NCBI RefSeq assembly: GCF_003285015.1
Contig: NZ_QMFB01000022.1
Span: forward strand, 62,001-126,000
Source: Paenibacillus contaminans
Lineage (GTDB): Bacteria > Bacillota > Bacilli > Paenibacillales > NBRC-103111
DNA length: 64,000 bases
Direction of reading: 5' to 3'
The translations under genes and the position numbers were made by a program. The notes beneath the pieces were generated by a model. It saw only the letters and a list, made by a program, of their open reading frames with translations. It did not search any database and was not told the origin of the DNA. Each line of letters opens with the position of its first letter. Position 1 is the first letter of the stretch. Shown here in pieces: positions 8,767 through 18,257 of the stretch.

Positions 8767-10797
8767 CTACGCTTCGCTTAATTCGATGATCGTATGAATA
8801 TGCACCTTCGGAATCGTAAAGGCGATTCCGTCCTCGCGCCGCTCCACGGCGAGCGCTTCGTTCTCCGGCTGCACAACGGCCCGGCTAAGCGACTTGTCGC
8901 GGATGTGCACTCGGATATCATGCACCGGCGTGATATTCTCGATCGGGTTATAATAAGCCGTGCTTTTTTCTCCGGCATGGATGCTTTGGAAATTGATGAT
9001 GTGCAAATACGTTTTACCGTTCTTGCGCATGACGTTCGTCTCGATATGCGTCGGCGCAGTTACTTCGGCATACTTCGTATAGTATTTGCCAAGCAGGTTA
9101 GTCACGATTCGCCGCACCCAAAAATGATTGGAATGCCAATACGAGCTAAATACCGGAGCGGCGATATAAAGTGCCGTTCCGTTTCCGAACTTGTTCGCGC
9201 TGATCCCCGGGAAGTCACTGACGTTGCCGCCCGGCGGAATCGGATGCCGGAAGGCGCGGTTAGGCGCCGGCACCGTAAGCGGCCATTGGATGCTGCTCAG
9301 CGTCTCGGCCGTCGTCGGCACCGTTTTGACGAATGGCGCTTCGACAAGCTGCGGGATGCGGGCGATGCCCTGCCACAATTCCTCGTGCTCGGTCAAATAG
9401 CCGAACTCGTAAGGCGAGCGCTCCAGGTAACGGACGCCCAGCAGGTTGGACAGCAGCAGATTTTGCCGCTCCTTGTTGAACGTCGCCGCTCCGGCCGCCA
9501 GCAAAAGCCCCCCGGCCGCCACGAACGCCTCGAGCCGCGAAACCGATTCCGCCGAAAGCTCGACCGTTTCGGGCAGAACGACGACGCGATAACCGCTCAA
9601 GTCCGGGAAATTGTCGTTATAATAAATATCGAATTGGTGATGGCCTTCGAGCAGCATTTTGGCTGCGCCGAACGTCGCCGCATCGTCTTTGTCGTGGTAC
9701 CAGTTGTTCGTGTTGTTCGCGATCAGCGCCACTTCCCGAACGCTCTCGGCGCGGGTGCAAAACCGCTCGCGCTCCTCGACGAAACCGAACGCCTCGCCGA
9801 TGATGTCGTAAACGCCCGCCTGCAGCGTGCCGTCAGGCAGCATCTGGTCGCCGATATTGATAATGCCGCCGTTCGCCATAATTGTTGCGAACTCATACTT
9901 CAGCTGCTCCGCCGTTTTGCAAGACATGAGTCCCCAGCCTTCGGTAAAACGCACCGTCATGATTTGGACGGGAACGTCCAGCGTACGCGCAAAACGAGCG
10001 CGTATCGAATGATTGTGGAACGAACCGGTAGCGGAAGGCTGCGATTCCCACAAGCCGTAATCGCTCGTCGCGTTGACGGAAGCGGGCTCTCCCATCCGCC
10101 ATGCGCCGTTGCAATTAACGAGCACGTGCGGACGGATGCGTTTGATCGTCGAAGCGATCTCTTCCATGCAGCGCGCCGCCGAGTCGATACCGAAGCGAAT
10201 GACGGTTTCGCGCTCGGTTTCGAGCAGCTCCGGCGTAAGCGCCCGGCCGTATTCCTCAGCGAATTTCTTTTTGCAGTATGAACAGAAGCAATAATGATTG
10301 TGCAAATACGGAATGTCCAGCAAATAACCGTCCATCTCGTACTTTTCCGTTATTTCCTTGATCTGCGGAATGACAAGCTCTTCGCGGTACGGGCTGTTGA
10401 TGCACGGCAGCTCCCATACGGTTCCTTCCGCTCCGCGCACTTTGCCATGCTCGTCCACTTGATACCAGTCCGGATTGTCGAGCACGGCCTTCGCATCGGT
10501 TCCCAGCGAGTAATAAGCGATAACCTTGATGTCATGCTTATGCGCTTCCTCCAGCACCTCGCCGAAAAAATCCTCCTTCAGCCCGCTATGCTTATGCCCG
10601 ACCGTGTTGTCGTAAAACGCGTTGCCGAAATGGCATTTGGTAAACACGCCGATGACGTTGACCTTCGCTTCGACGAATTGCGCGACGAACGACTTTGCGT
10701 CGAAGTTTTTGATCGCATCCCGCGGAAACTCGGGCATATGAAAATCGACGTGCACCTGCCGCATCCGGTCCCAAAACCAGCTATCTTTCTTCATCAT
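8767..10797 (-). CDS. GHL6-type glycoside hydrolase with beta-galactosidase-trimerisation-like domain
   Basis: A 676-residue cytoplasmic protein (no signal peptide). The N-terminal 340 residues form a TIM-barrel of the hypothetical glycosyl hydrolase 6 type: VDFHMPEFP, KVIAYYSLGTDA, a WELPCINSPYREELVI segment, DGYLLDIP, then the cysteine pair of CFCSYCKKKF. The middle (about 350-530) resembles the GH42 trimerisation (class I glutamine-amidotransferase-like) domain, with VALIANNTNNWYHD. The beta-rich C-terminus is probably a sandwich. It likely cleaves imported oligosaccharides; the exact linkage is unknown. It is the last gene of the transporter-sulfatase operon, and the ATG follows an AGGAGGTAAATG site. 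Confidence 0.8.
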   Translation of the reverse strand: MMKKDSWFWDRMRQVHVDFHMPEFPRDAIKNFDAKSFVAQFVEAKVNVIGVFTKCHFGNAFYDNTVGHKHSGLKEDFFGEVLEEAHKHDIKVIAYYSLGTDAKAVLDNPDWYQVDEHGKVRGAEGTVWELPCINSPYREELVIPQIKEITEKYEMDGYLLDIPYLHNHYCFCSYCKKKFAEEYGRALTPELLETERETVIRFGIDSAARCMEEIASTIKRIRPHVLVNCNGAWRMGEPASVNATSDYGLWESQPSATGSFHNHSIRARFARTLDVPVQIMTVRFTEGWGLMSCKTAEQLKYEFATIMANGGIINIGDQMLPDGTLQAGVYDIIGEAFGFVEERERFCTRAESVREVALIANNTNNWYHDKDDAATFGAAKMLLEGHHQFDIYYNDNFPDLSGYRVVVLPETVELSAESVSRLEAFVAAGGLLLAAGAATFNKERQNLLLSNLLGVRYLERSPYEFGYLTEHEELWQGIARIPQLVEAPFVKTVPTTAETLSSIQWPLTVPAPNRAFRHPIPPGGNVSDFPGISANKFGNGTALYIAAPVFSSYWHSNHFWVRRIVTNLLGKYYTKYAEVTAPTHIETNVMRKNGKTYLHIINFQSIHAGEKSTAYYNPIENITPVHDIRVHIRDKSLSRAVVQPENEALAVERREDGIAFTIPKVHIHTIIELSEA

Positions 10798-10949
10798 TTA
10801 CCTCCTGTTCAAAAGCTAGCAAAAGCCCAGCTTCAAATCTGTAAAACTTATGACAAACATTCCTGATTCACAGGCACGTAGAACGAAAACCAATGCTCAG
10901 GTCTGCACCTGATCGTGTACCGGACGCTTGTCGGCGTCATTCCGGTACG

Positions 10950-11160
10950 GAGAAGCCGCGCTAACTGGAAAACCTGCAGCTTATTTCGGCTTTAAAGCCT
11001 GACAAAGCGTTCTAACTGGAAAAACTACATGTAAATTTGGTCCTTTTTGCTTATTCGGGCATTTTCCGCAAAATTAACGGGAGTTTTTCCATTTAAATAG
11101 CTAAATCAACGAGATTCCCGAAAAATAACTGGAGTTTTTCCAGCTAGCAACAACCTTCAC
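10950..11160. repeat. Repeat-rich intergenic region (AACTGGA..TTTTTCCAG family)
   Basis: The 442 bases between the sulfatase and the GHL6 gene hold no credible gene. They contain several short related words: TAACTGGAAAA near 10966 and 11013, GGGAGTTTTTCCAT near 11083, and the palindromic AACTGGAGTTTTTCCAG near 11131-11147. This looks like a decayed array of a palindromic dispersed repeat. Confidence 0.5.
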
Positions 11161-11239
11161 GCTTCGATAGCGCTGCAAACAGCGGCGCGCAGCTCCCCGC
11201 GCGCGGCTGTTTGCCTCATAACGGCGCCGGTCACCTTGC

Positions 11240-12751
11240 TTACCTCTCGACGCTTGCCCGCTTCTTCAAGCCGAGCCGCTCAAGCTGCTCCTCCGGCGCA
11301 TCGAGCTCCAGCAGCTTGCTGACGAGCGCGCGCTGCATGTCGACAAGCTTGTCCGGCCGTTCCTCCGCCAAGTTGGCGTACTCGTTCGGGTCGGACCGCT
11401 TGTCGCTCAGCCAGGTCGGCGTTTGCCATGACGGGCAATCCACCGTACGCCGTCCGTTCTCGTAAGGACCGAGATCGTACGGAATGAATTTCGCTATGCT
11501 GTGGCCGTACCAATACAACGGCTTATTCTCAGGCACAGGCGATTGGTGCAAAATCCAATCCCCGTCCGTAATCGTTACGCTGCGCCCGAACATGCCGCAA
11601 ATCGCATAACTGCGCGTCGTCGCGCCCGAATCGCGCAGCACCGGCAGCAAATCGACGCCGTGGCGCTCAGGCGGACAAGGACGTCCCGCAGCCCCAAGCA
11701 CCGTCGGATAAATATCGACGAGCTGCACGAGCTGGCTGCGCCGTTCGCCTTGGCCGTACTGCGGATGCGCGACGATGAACGGAATATGTCCGCAAGCGTC
11801 GTGCTGATGCGTCTGCAGCTTGCCGATGCGGCCGTGGTCGCCGTTGTACGTGCCGTGGTCCGAGGTGAAAATAATCATCGTGTCGTCCCACAACCCAAGC
11901 TCGTCGAGCTTATCGAGCAGCTTGCCGAGCCATTTGTCGGTCAGCACGACCATCGCGGCATACCTTGCCTGCACATGGCGCAGCTGCTCTGGCGTAAAGT
12001 GATTGTCCCATTTGTCGTAAGGCACCATCGACTTCCAACCGTCCACATCGTACCCGCGAGGATCGAACATTTTAAGGATATCCTCGGGCGGATCCCAAGG
12101 CTCATGCGGGTCGAAGCAATCGATATGGAGGTAGAAATCCTTATGCGTCCGGTTCTTATCGAGCCAGTCGGCCGCTTGCGTAAATACCTGCGCGCAGAAG
12201 TAATCCTCTTCCGTCTTCCGCGTCAAATGCACGTTGCGGTGATGGCGCTCCACCTTATGATCCGCGTCGTCCGGACACGGAAACTCGACCGGGTCGGTTC
12301 GCCAGGCGTCGGCTTCATGGCCTCGCACAAACTCGAAGCCGGTGTAACCCATATGGTAGTTGCCCGCGCCCTGCTCCCACAGGTGAAAATGGTCGGTCAC
12401 CATATAGCTGACCGGATATCCTTGCCGAAGCTGCCACGTCAGCGACTGATTCGGCGGACCCGACACCTGCCGCGGCAGGTCGAGATCGTTATCCTCAAGC
12501 GGGCCCCAGCCGCGCTCGAGAAATTCGTAACGTCCCGTATAAATATCCCGGCGGGCCGGCATGCAAGGCGTCGAACCGCCCCATGCGCGGTCGAAAGTCG
12601 TTCCCCGCTTCGCAAGCCTGTCCATATTCGGCGTCGGTACGACCCAATCCGGCTGCTCCGCGCTCATCACTTGATTGAGCGGCCGCCCATGGTGATAGGG
12701 TCCGCAATGATCGACACGCAGCGTGTCGCAAACGATAACGATGCTGTTCAT
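11240..12751 (-). CDS. Formylglycine-type sulfatase (family S1)
   Basis: A 503-residue type I sulfatase. The signature is C63-M-P65-A-R67, the CxPxR sequon in which Cys is converted to formylglycine by FGE or an anaerobic maturase. Metal ligands are visible near the N-terminus (D9 in IVCDTLRVDH) and in FTSDHGTYNGDHG. No signal peptide is present, so it should desulfate imported oligosaccharides in the cytoplasm. It lies downstream of the permease and binding-protein genes on the same strand and upstream of the GHL6 hydrolase, forming an uptake-desulfation-hydrolysis route. No maturase is encoded in the window. The natural substrate (sulfated algal or host glycan) cannot be read from the sequence. 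Confidence 0.92.
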   Translation of the reverse strand: MNSIVIVCDTLRVDHCGPYHHGRPLNQVMSAEQPDWVVPTPNMDRLAKRGTTFDRAWGGSTPCMPARRDIYTGRYEFLERGWGPLEDNDLDLPRQVSGPPNQSLTWQLRQGYPVSYMVTDHFHLWEQGAGNYHMGYTGFEFVRGHEADAWRTDPVEFPCPDDADHKVERHHRNVHLTRKTEEDYFCAQVFTQAADWLDKNRTHKDFYLHIDCFDPHEPWDPPEDILKMFDPRGYDVDGWKSMVPYDKWDNHFTPEQLRHVQARYAAMVVLTDKWLGKLLDKLDELGLWDDTMIIFTSDHGTYNGDHGRIGKLQTHQHDACGHIPFIVAHPQYGQGERRSQLVQLVDIYPTVLGAAGRPCPPERHGVDLLPVLRDSGATTRSYAICGMFGRSVTITDGDWILHQSPVPENKPLYWYGHSIAKFIPYDLGPYENGRRTVDCPSWQTPTWLSDKRSDPNEYANLAEERPDKLVDMQRALVSKLLELDAPEEQLERLGLKKRASVER

Positions 12752-12801
12752 CCGTTGTTTTCCCTCCCGGTCATGTTGATCCGCATAATAGCCCGTTTAA
12801 G

Positions 12802-12850
12802 CGACGCCCCCTGCCCGCTGCCGGCGAGCGGCGGCGGACAGGGGGCGTCG
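12802..12850 (-). promoter_or_regulatory. Intercistronic hairpin after the solute-binding-protein gene
   Basis: Perfect 12-base arms CGACGCCCCCTG and CAGGGGGCGTCG. There is no U-run after the stem on the minus strand, so it more likely protects the 3' end of the upstream binding-protein message than fully terminates transcription. This would favour binding protein over sulfatase. Confidence 0.55.
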
Positions 12851-12895
12851 GAGCTGTTACGGCCTGCGGGCTGTCAGGTCTAGCGGTCAAACCCA

Positions 12896-14359
12896 TTATT
12901 TTTTCGAACCGTATTGATTGTCTTTCGTCCAGTCGTTCGCTTTCATCTGATCGGCCATGTCTTTCTTCAGCGTATTTTGCATTTCGGTCGTGAACTTATC
13001 GATCGTCACCGAATTTTCAAGATACAGCTGGCCGATACGTACGAGATCCTCGTTCAGCTTTTTGCTGATATGAGCCGCGTAGAAGTTGACCAAAATCCGG
13101 TCGCCGACGAACTGGAAGCCTTTCAAGTGATCCGGCAGATTGACGTTGACGAGCGTAGTCGCCGTGTACATTTTGTTCCCCATGATCGTTGCGACTTCAG
13201 GCGAGGACAAATATTTGAGGAAGTCTACGGACGCCTCCAGCTTGTCCCCGGTTACCTTCTTCGGAATCGTAAATACCATGTCCGGATAGCCGCCCAGCTC
13301 GTAGAACTTCTCGGCCGCATTCGGATTTTCGTTCTTCGTCAAGTAAGGCAGCGCGAACGTGCCGTACTCGAATTTGCGCGCCTTCGAATCCTGGATCGTC
13401 TTCAGCTCGAAGTTGCCCGCCATCACCATCGCCACGTCGCCGCGGATAAACATCTCTTTGGCGGTGTCGCCGTTCATCCCGTTATAACCTTTGGCCCAGT
13501 ACTGCGACCAGTCTTTGATGATCGGCATCATCGCGTTCCAATCCGCCGATTCCAGGTTGATGGCGCCTTGGTCGACCGCTCCCGCGATTTCGTTCAGCTC
13601 CAGCTGGCGGTTCGCATTCCAGTCGAACGATTTCACCTTCTCGGCGGACAGCTGATTCGTCATCAGGTTGACGACCCACAAGAGGTGGTTGTCGCCCGGC
13701 TTCGAGTTGGCAAAAGCGAACGGCGTCACGCCTGCCGCTTTCAGCTTTTTCTGGACATCGATGAATTCGGTCCATGTTTTCGGTATTTCCAGATTGTTTT
13801 TCTTGAACAGGTCTTGGTTATAAAAAACGCGGATCGCCAGCGTTTGCAGCGCGACTCCCGAAAGCTTGCCGGAGATCGGGTTTTTCATTTCGTTGAGAAT
13901 AGTCGGCGTGAACGTGTCTTTCCATACTTTATTGTCCGTGTACGGATTCGGCTTGTCATATTCGCTCGTCAGGTCGACCAGCAGGTCCTTATTCAAGTCT
14001 TCATGCGTCCACGTATAACGGCTAGGCACGATTTCCGGGGCGGTGCCCCCGATCAAGCCTGTCGTCAGCCATGTGCGGAACGCGTCGCCGTCATTCGGTG
14101 TGTAGTCGAGTTTGATTTTGACGTTCGGCTTTTTCTTGGCGTAGCCGTCGACAATTTCCTGCCATACCGCTTTGATTTCTTCCTGCTTCGGCGTTTCTAC
14201 GGCAAACGTCAGGTTGACCGTTTTATCGCCGCTTCCCGCCGCTCCGCTATCCGATTTGTTGTCCTCCGTTTTCGCCGTGCCGCAAGCGGCCAGCACGACG
14301 GATAATGCCATCGTCAGCGTCAAGCCTTTGGAGACAAATCCTTTTTTCTCATTGAACAT
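12896..14359 (-). CDS. Carbohydrate ABC transporter solute-binding lipoprotein (family 1)
   Basis: A 487-residue extracellular solute-binding protein. The signal peptide ends in the lipobox LAAC (Cys26), followed by a Ser/Gly/Asp-rich tether. The mature part has the maltose-binding-like fold, with GDNHLLW, the MFIRGDVAMVMAGNFE segment and late FLKYLSSPEVA typical of the family. It would capture an oligosaccharide on the outer face of the membrane and deliver it to the two permeases upstream. No ATPase is encoded here; Bacillota commonly share MsmX. It is the third gene of the operon. The context suggests a sulfated oligosaccharide ligand, by inference. Confidence 0.93.
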   Translation of the reverse strand: MFNEKKGFVSKGLTLTMALSVVLAACGTAKTEDNKSDSGAAGSGDKTVNLTFAVETPKQEEIKAVWQEIVDGYAKKKPNVKIKLDYTPNDGDAFRTWLTTGLIGGTAPEIVPSRYTWTHEDLNKDLLVDLTSEYDKPNPYTDNKVWKDTFTPTILNEMKNPISGKLSGVALQTLAIRVFYNQDLFKKNNLEIPKTWTEFIDVQKKLKAAGVTPFAFANSKPGDNHLLWVVNLMTNQLSAEKVKSFDWNANRQLELNEIAGAVDQGAINLESADWNAMMPIIKDWSQYWAKGYNGMNGDTAKEMFIRGDVAMVMAGNFELKTIQDSKARKFEYGTFALPYLTKNENPNAAEKFYELGGYPDMVFTIPKKVTGDKLEASVDFLKYLSSPEVATIMGNKMYTATTLVNVNLPDHLKGFQFVGDRILVNFYAAHISKKLNEDLVRIGQLYLENSVTIDKFTTEMQNTLKKDMADQMKANDWTKDNQYGSKK

Positions 14360-14408
14360 GCGATAACACCCCTCTTGTATGATGGATAAAACAAGGCAAG
14401 CATCTATC

Positions 14409-15227
14409 CTACCCTTTCACGGCCCCCGATGTAATCCCGGAGATGAAAGGCTTGGTAGCAACCATGAACAAAGCCAAAAGCGGAATGGAAGAAATGATGT
14501 AACCCGCCAGCTTGACGCTGACGCCTTGATCCATATTGCCGGTTACGGTGCTGAGCGCGAGAATGACCGGTTTCACGCTGTCTCCGGTCGTCGATACGAG
14601 CGGCCAAATGTAGTTGTTCCAGCCGGACAGGAAGTTGATGATCGAAACCGTCGCGATGACCGGCATCGACAGCGGCAGCACGATCCGCCAAAAAATTTGC
14701 AGCTCTCCCGCCCCTTCCGTCTCGGCCGCTTCCAGCAGACTGCGCGGCAGCCCTTCGAAAAACGTCCGCATGAGGAACGTCGCCATCGAAGCGCCGAACG
14801 CCATCGGCGGAAAAATTTGACCCTGGTACGTATTCAGCATACCGAGCTTTTGCACGAGCAGAAACTGCGGGATGAGAATCAGAAAGCCGGGCACCATCAT
14901 CAGCGAAAGGATGAGCATGAACAGCACGTTTTTGCCCGGATACGAGAACCGCATGAACGAATAACCCGCCAGCGAAGAGATGAACAGAACGCCGGCCACG
15001 ATGCAGCTCGAGATGAAAATCGTATTTAAAATATAGGGCCCGGTCTGCTTGAAGGCGGACACGTAGTTGTCGAAATGAAGCGGAAAACCGATACCCCAGA
15101 AGTTTAAAATCATTTGCTCGGTATATTTGAAAGAACTGACGATCAGCATATAGAAAGGGAACAATGTCAGTCCGAGCAGTATGACAAGCACCGCGTAATG
15201 CGGTACGGCAGCCATCGTTTTGCGCAT
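14409..15227 (-). CDS. Carbohydrate ABC transporter permease, MalG type
   Basis: A 272-residue integral membrane permease with six predicted helices. The cytoplasmic EAA loop, which docks the ATPase, is clear in the segment EGLPRSLLEAAETEGAG (about residues 157-173), followed by FWRIVLPLSMP. Its C-terminal helices end at the usual GAVKG. It lies 18 bp downstream of the MalF-type permease and 49 bp upstream of the binding-protein gene. It forms the second half of the heterodimeric translocation pore for the oligosaccharide importer. Confidence 0.94.
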   Translation of the reverse strand: MRKTMAAVPHYAVLVILLGLTLFPFYMLIVSSFKYTEQMILNFWGIGFPLHFDNYVSAFKQTGPYILNTIFISSCIVAGVLFISSLAGYSFMRFSYPGKNVLFMLILSLMMVPGFLILIPQFLLVQKLGMLNTYQGQIFPPMAFGASMATFLMRTFFEGLPRSLLEAAETEGAGELQIFWRIVLPLSMPVIATVSIINFLSGWNNYIWPLVSTTGDSVKPVILALSTVTGNMDQGVSVKLAGYIISSIPLLALFMVATKPFISGITSGAVKG

Positions 15228-15245
15228 GGGAGTAGTCCCTCCTTT

Positions 15246-16145
15246 CTAATCGATCGTTTCGGTATTTTTGACGAACCGGTTGTTCGCCCAAGTGAGCAGC
15301 AGCAGGAACAGGAACAAGATCAGGCCGATTGCCGAAGCGTAGCCCATTTTACTATACGAGAAGCCTTGCAGGTACAAATATAGCGCCGGCGTCATCGTTG
15401 ACTGGCCGGGACCGCCGTTCGTCAGGACGAGAATATTTTCGAAGCTTTGGATTTGCTGGATGATCGTCAGCACCATAACGAGCTTCATCTGGCTGCGCAC
15501 GAGCGGCAGCTCCAAATGGATGAAACGCTGCCAAACGGTCATGCCGTCCAGCTTGGCCACCTCGAACAGCTCGCTCGAAATGCCCATGAGTCCGGCCAAA
15601 TAAATCAGGAAGGTAATGCCGCCGATCCATGGAAAGTTGACGAAAATGACCGACCAAATCGCCGTTTTGCTCTCGCCTAACCAGGCATGCGTCCACGATT
15701 CGAGCCCGATCCGTTCAAGCAGCTCGTTCAGCACCCCGTAGTCCCCTGCGAAAATCCACTGCCACGTCAAATAGATGACGATGCTCGGAATGACGAGCGG
15801 AATGACGAACCAGAGCTTGAACACGTTTTGCAGCCTTTTGCCCTTGACGTGAAATACGAGCACCGCGGCAAGCAGCGGAACGGTCAACTGAATGATGACC
15901 CCGGATCCGGTAAAAATCAGGATGTTTTTAAGCGAAGCGTAAAACGTCTTGTCCTTGAACAATTCGACGAAATTGTCGAGTCCGATGAACGTTTTGACAT
16001 TGGCGCCGTTCCATTCGTAAAATGACATGATCAGCGCCTGAAAAAATGGGATGTACTTGAATGTCGCTAGGACGGCAAACACCGGGAGCAGAAAAGCATA
16101 GCCCTTCCAATGTTTGCGAAAAATTCGTGATGCGGCCGCAGCCAT
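15246..16145 (-). CDS. Carbohydrate ABC transporter permease, MalF/UgpA type
   Basis: A 299-residue permease with six predicted helices. The EAA loop reads FEVAKLDGMTVWQRFIHLELP. The N-terminal segment KHWKGYAFLLPVFAVLATFKYIPFFQALIMSF is the standard sugar-permease opening (the full motif spans about residues 13-44). It is the first gene of the minus-strand operon, which runs through the second permease, binding protein, sulfatase and GHL6 hydrolase. Order is unusual in that the binding protein comes third. A cre-like palindrome lies about 60 bp upstream, in the divergent promoter region shared with the two-component regulators. Confidence 0.94.
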   Translation of the reverse strand: MAAAASRIFRKHWKGYAFLLPVFAVLATFKYIPFFQALIMSFYEWNGANVKTFIGLDNFVELFKDKTFYASLKNILIFTGSGVIIQLTVPLLAAVLVFHVKGKRLQNVFKLWFVIPLVIPSIVIYLTWQWIFAGDYGVLNELLERIGLESWTHAWLGESKTAIWSVIFVNFPWIGGITFLIYLAGLMGISSELFEVAKLDGMTVWQRFIHLELPLVRSQMKLVMVLTIIQQIQSFENILVLTNGGPGQSTMTPALYLYLQGFSYSKMGYASAIGLILFLFLLLLTWANNRFVKNTETID

Positions 16146-16204
16146 GGCTTGACCCCCCGTCTATCGTTTTCGGTAACGTTGATTGTTATAGTTATTACTG
16201 TACG

Positions 16205-16218
16205 TGAAAACGTTTTAC
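16205..16218. promoter_or_regulatory. cre-like palindrome in divergent promoter region
   Basis: TGAAAACGTTTTAC within the near-palindrome ACGTGAAAACGTTTTACGT, matching the catabolite-responsive-element pattern with its central CG. It lies between the importer operon and the YesN/YesM pair. The rest of the 375-bp gap (16146-16520) holds no gene that I can see. Confidence 0.5.
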
Positions 16219-16520
16219 GTGACGAGGTGACATTCTTTGAAGCTAAGGGGGTACATTTTTTGACGCCCGGTATTGCTGGCTTCTTGCCGGCGTTTCGCGC
16301 GAAAAAATAAACGTTCATGCCCGCCGGGCTGCTGACTGCGGTGAACTTTTGCAGATTGTGAAGTCGTTTCTTTTGCGATATGTATTTTGAGAAACCGTAA
16401 TTTAGCCCGTTCATCGGGTTCCTATAAGCCCGTTATAAATAGCCTGTCCGCTATAGGTTGCGAAAGGCGAACGTATGCTATACTTAAAGACACTTTCAAC
16501 TAGTCGGAGGGGGAACGGAC

Positions 16521-18257
16521 ATGAATGTGCTCGTCGTGGACGACCAACGGCTGTCCCGCGCAGGCATCGTTAAAATGATCGAATGGGAGCGCCTCGGCTT
16601 GACTTTGGCAGGGGAGTCGGCGAACGGACGGGACGCGCTGGAGCGGATCGGGGACGTGGAGGCCGACATCGTCATTACCGACGTGCGCATGCCGGTCATG
16701 AGCGGACTCGAGCTGATCGAGAAGGCGAAGGAGCAGTATCCCGGCCTTTCGTACGTCGTTATAAGCGGCTACGACGATTACTCGTATGTGCGCAAATCGA
16801 TTCAGCTGACCGTAGCCGATTATTTGCTGAAGCCGGTCGACCCGCAGGAGCTGAATGCGCTGCTGGAAAAAATCGTTCGGCGGCACGAGGAACAAAGTCT
16901 GCAGGCGGAGGCGGATTTGCGCAGGTGGCGCGAGCGGTTTTTTCATTTTTTGATTGAAGGCGTTTACGAGCAGGATGAAGCGCAGCTGCTGGAGGAATTC
17001 GCCGAAATCCGCTTTGCCGAGGCCGACAGCCGGTTCGTGGCGGCCGTGTTCGAAAGCGCGCTGGACAAGCAGGCGGTTTATGAAGCGCTCCGCCCGCTGG
17101 AGGCGCGAATGGCCGTCTGCGTGCTTCGCACGCGCGGCGTTTATGTGCTGCTGGCGGCGGCTCCGGCGCTGTCGGCGGACGAAGTCGCCGATATGCTGGG
17201 GCGGCTGGCGGCAGCGGGCGCTTATGCGGCGACGCCTGGCGGCGCTGGCGAGGACGGCAGGCTCCGCGAGGCTGCCGGCGAGAGCGCGAGCAGCAGTCCG
17301 ACGACGGGGAGCGGCAGTGGCGCGACGGGAACGACGGACGGCGGGCTTCGCGAGGTTGCCGGCGAGGAAGCGAGCGGCAGTCCGGCGACGGGAACGGCTG
17401 GCGGCGGCGTTGTTTTGGCGACCGACGGAGAGCCGGCGCTGCGGCGGATCGGAGTCGGCACGGTGGCCCACGGCGTCGCCAGGGTACGCGAGTCGGTCGG
17501 CAAGGCGTTCGACGCCTACACGATCCTGACGAGCCGGCCGGCCGGCGGCGAAGTGGAGCCCGCCGCCACCTACGAGCGGCTCGAGTCGGAGGCGGCGAAC
17601 CTCATCCCGCTCAGCGCGGCCTGGGAGCAGGAGTGGGCGCTCCATCTCCGCCAGGGCAACCGCGACGCGGCGCTCGGCAAGCTCGCCGATCTGCTGCGCG
17701 ACGGCACGTCCGCCCATCCCGACGTCGCGGACAGCACGTACCATTACGTGCTGCTGCGCGGCGCTCGCGAGCTGTACGAATCCGGCCTCATCCGCGAGCC
17801 GGATTTCCTCGAGGCATGCCGCATTGCGCGTTCTTTGCCGGCGGTCGTATCGCCGGAGGAAAAGCAGCGGACGGTAACGGACTTTTTCCTCAGCCGCCTG
17901 AAGTCGCCCGAGGACGAGCAAGGTCTCGAGACGCGTCAAGCGGTGGAGAAAGCGCGGGCCTATATCGACGCGCATTTTTGCGAGACGATCAACCTGTCGG
18001 AGCTGGCCCAGCGCAGCTATATGAGTCCCGGCTACTTCAGCTCGCTGTTCCGCCAGTATACGGGCAGCAACTTTCTCGAATACGTCACGAACCTTCGCAT
18101 CGAACGCGCCAAGGAGCTGCTGGCCGCCGATCCGGAACGCAAAATCGGAGACGTCGCGCTGCTTTGCGGTTATCAGGATATCAAATATTTTCGCAAGCTG
18201 TTCAAGCGCCATACCGGCATTACGCCGCTCAGCTTTAAGGAGGACGCGGCCCGGTGA
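16521..18257 (+). CDS. YesN-type response regulator, REC plus AraC HTH
   Basis: A 578-residue response regulator. The N-terminal receiver (1-120) has the acidic pocket VDDQ, the phospho-acceptor in DIVITDVRMPVMSG, and the Lys in LLKPVDPQE. The middle region (130-460) is the poorly conserved YesN spacer. It contains an unusual Gly/Ser/Ala-rich insert at about 236-300, made of two copies of a G(R/G)LREAAGE-like unit of about 19 residues. The C-terminal AraC/XylS double helix-turn-helix (about 478-575) has AQRSYMSPGYFSSLFRQYTG and a second recognition region. The ATG has a GGAGGGGG site. It overlaps the kinase gene by four bases. It should activate the divergent importer-sulfatase operon upon glycan sensing. 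Confidence 0.93.
   Translation: MNVLVVDDQRLSRAGIVKMIEWERLGLTLAGESANGRDALERIGDVEADIVITDVRMPVMSGLELIEKAKEQYPGLSYVVISGYDDYSYVRKSIQLTVADYLLKPVDPQELNALLEKIVRRHEEQSLQAEADLRRWRERFFHFLIEGVYEQDEAQLLEEFAEIRFAEADSRFVAAVFESALDKQAVYEALRPLEARMAVCVLRTRGVYVLLAAAPALSADEVADMLGRLAAAGAYAATPGGAGEDGRLREAAGESASSSPTTGSGSGATGTTDGGLREVAGEEASGSPATGTAGGGVVLATDGEPALRRIGVGTVAHGVARVRESVGKAFDAYTILTSRPAGGEVEPAATYERLESEAANLIPLSAAWEQEWALHLRQGNRDAALGKLADLLRDGTSAHPDVADSTYHYVLLRGARELYESGLIREPDFLEACRIARSLPAVVSPEEKQRTVTDFFLSRLKSPEDEQGLETRQAVEKARAYIDAHFCETINLSELAQRSYMSPGYFSSLFRQYTGSNFLEYVTNLRIERAKELLAADPERKIGDVALLCGYQDIKYFRKLFKRHTGITPLSFKEDAAR

Noticed and set aside
8794-10281. Long plus-strand frame of 495 codons opposite the GHL6 gene
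   Set aside because: Arg/His-rich antisense shadow of a high-GC gene; no ribosome binding site and no family resemblance.
14409-16145. Missing ATPase as evidence of a broken transporter
   Set aside because: Bacillota sugar importers of this type commonly share MsmX, so its absence from the locus is normal.
16500-18212. Minus-strand frame of 570 codons opposite the YesN-type gene
   Set aside because: Mirror of a GC-rich coding strand with Arg-rich composition; the plus strand has clear REC and AraC domains.
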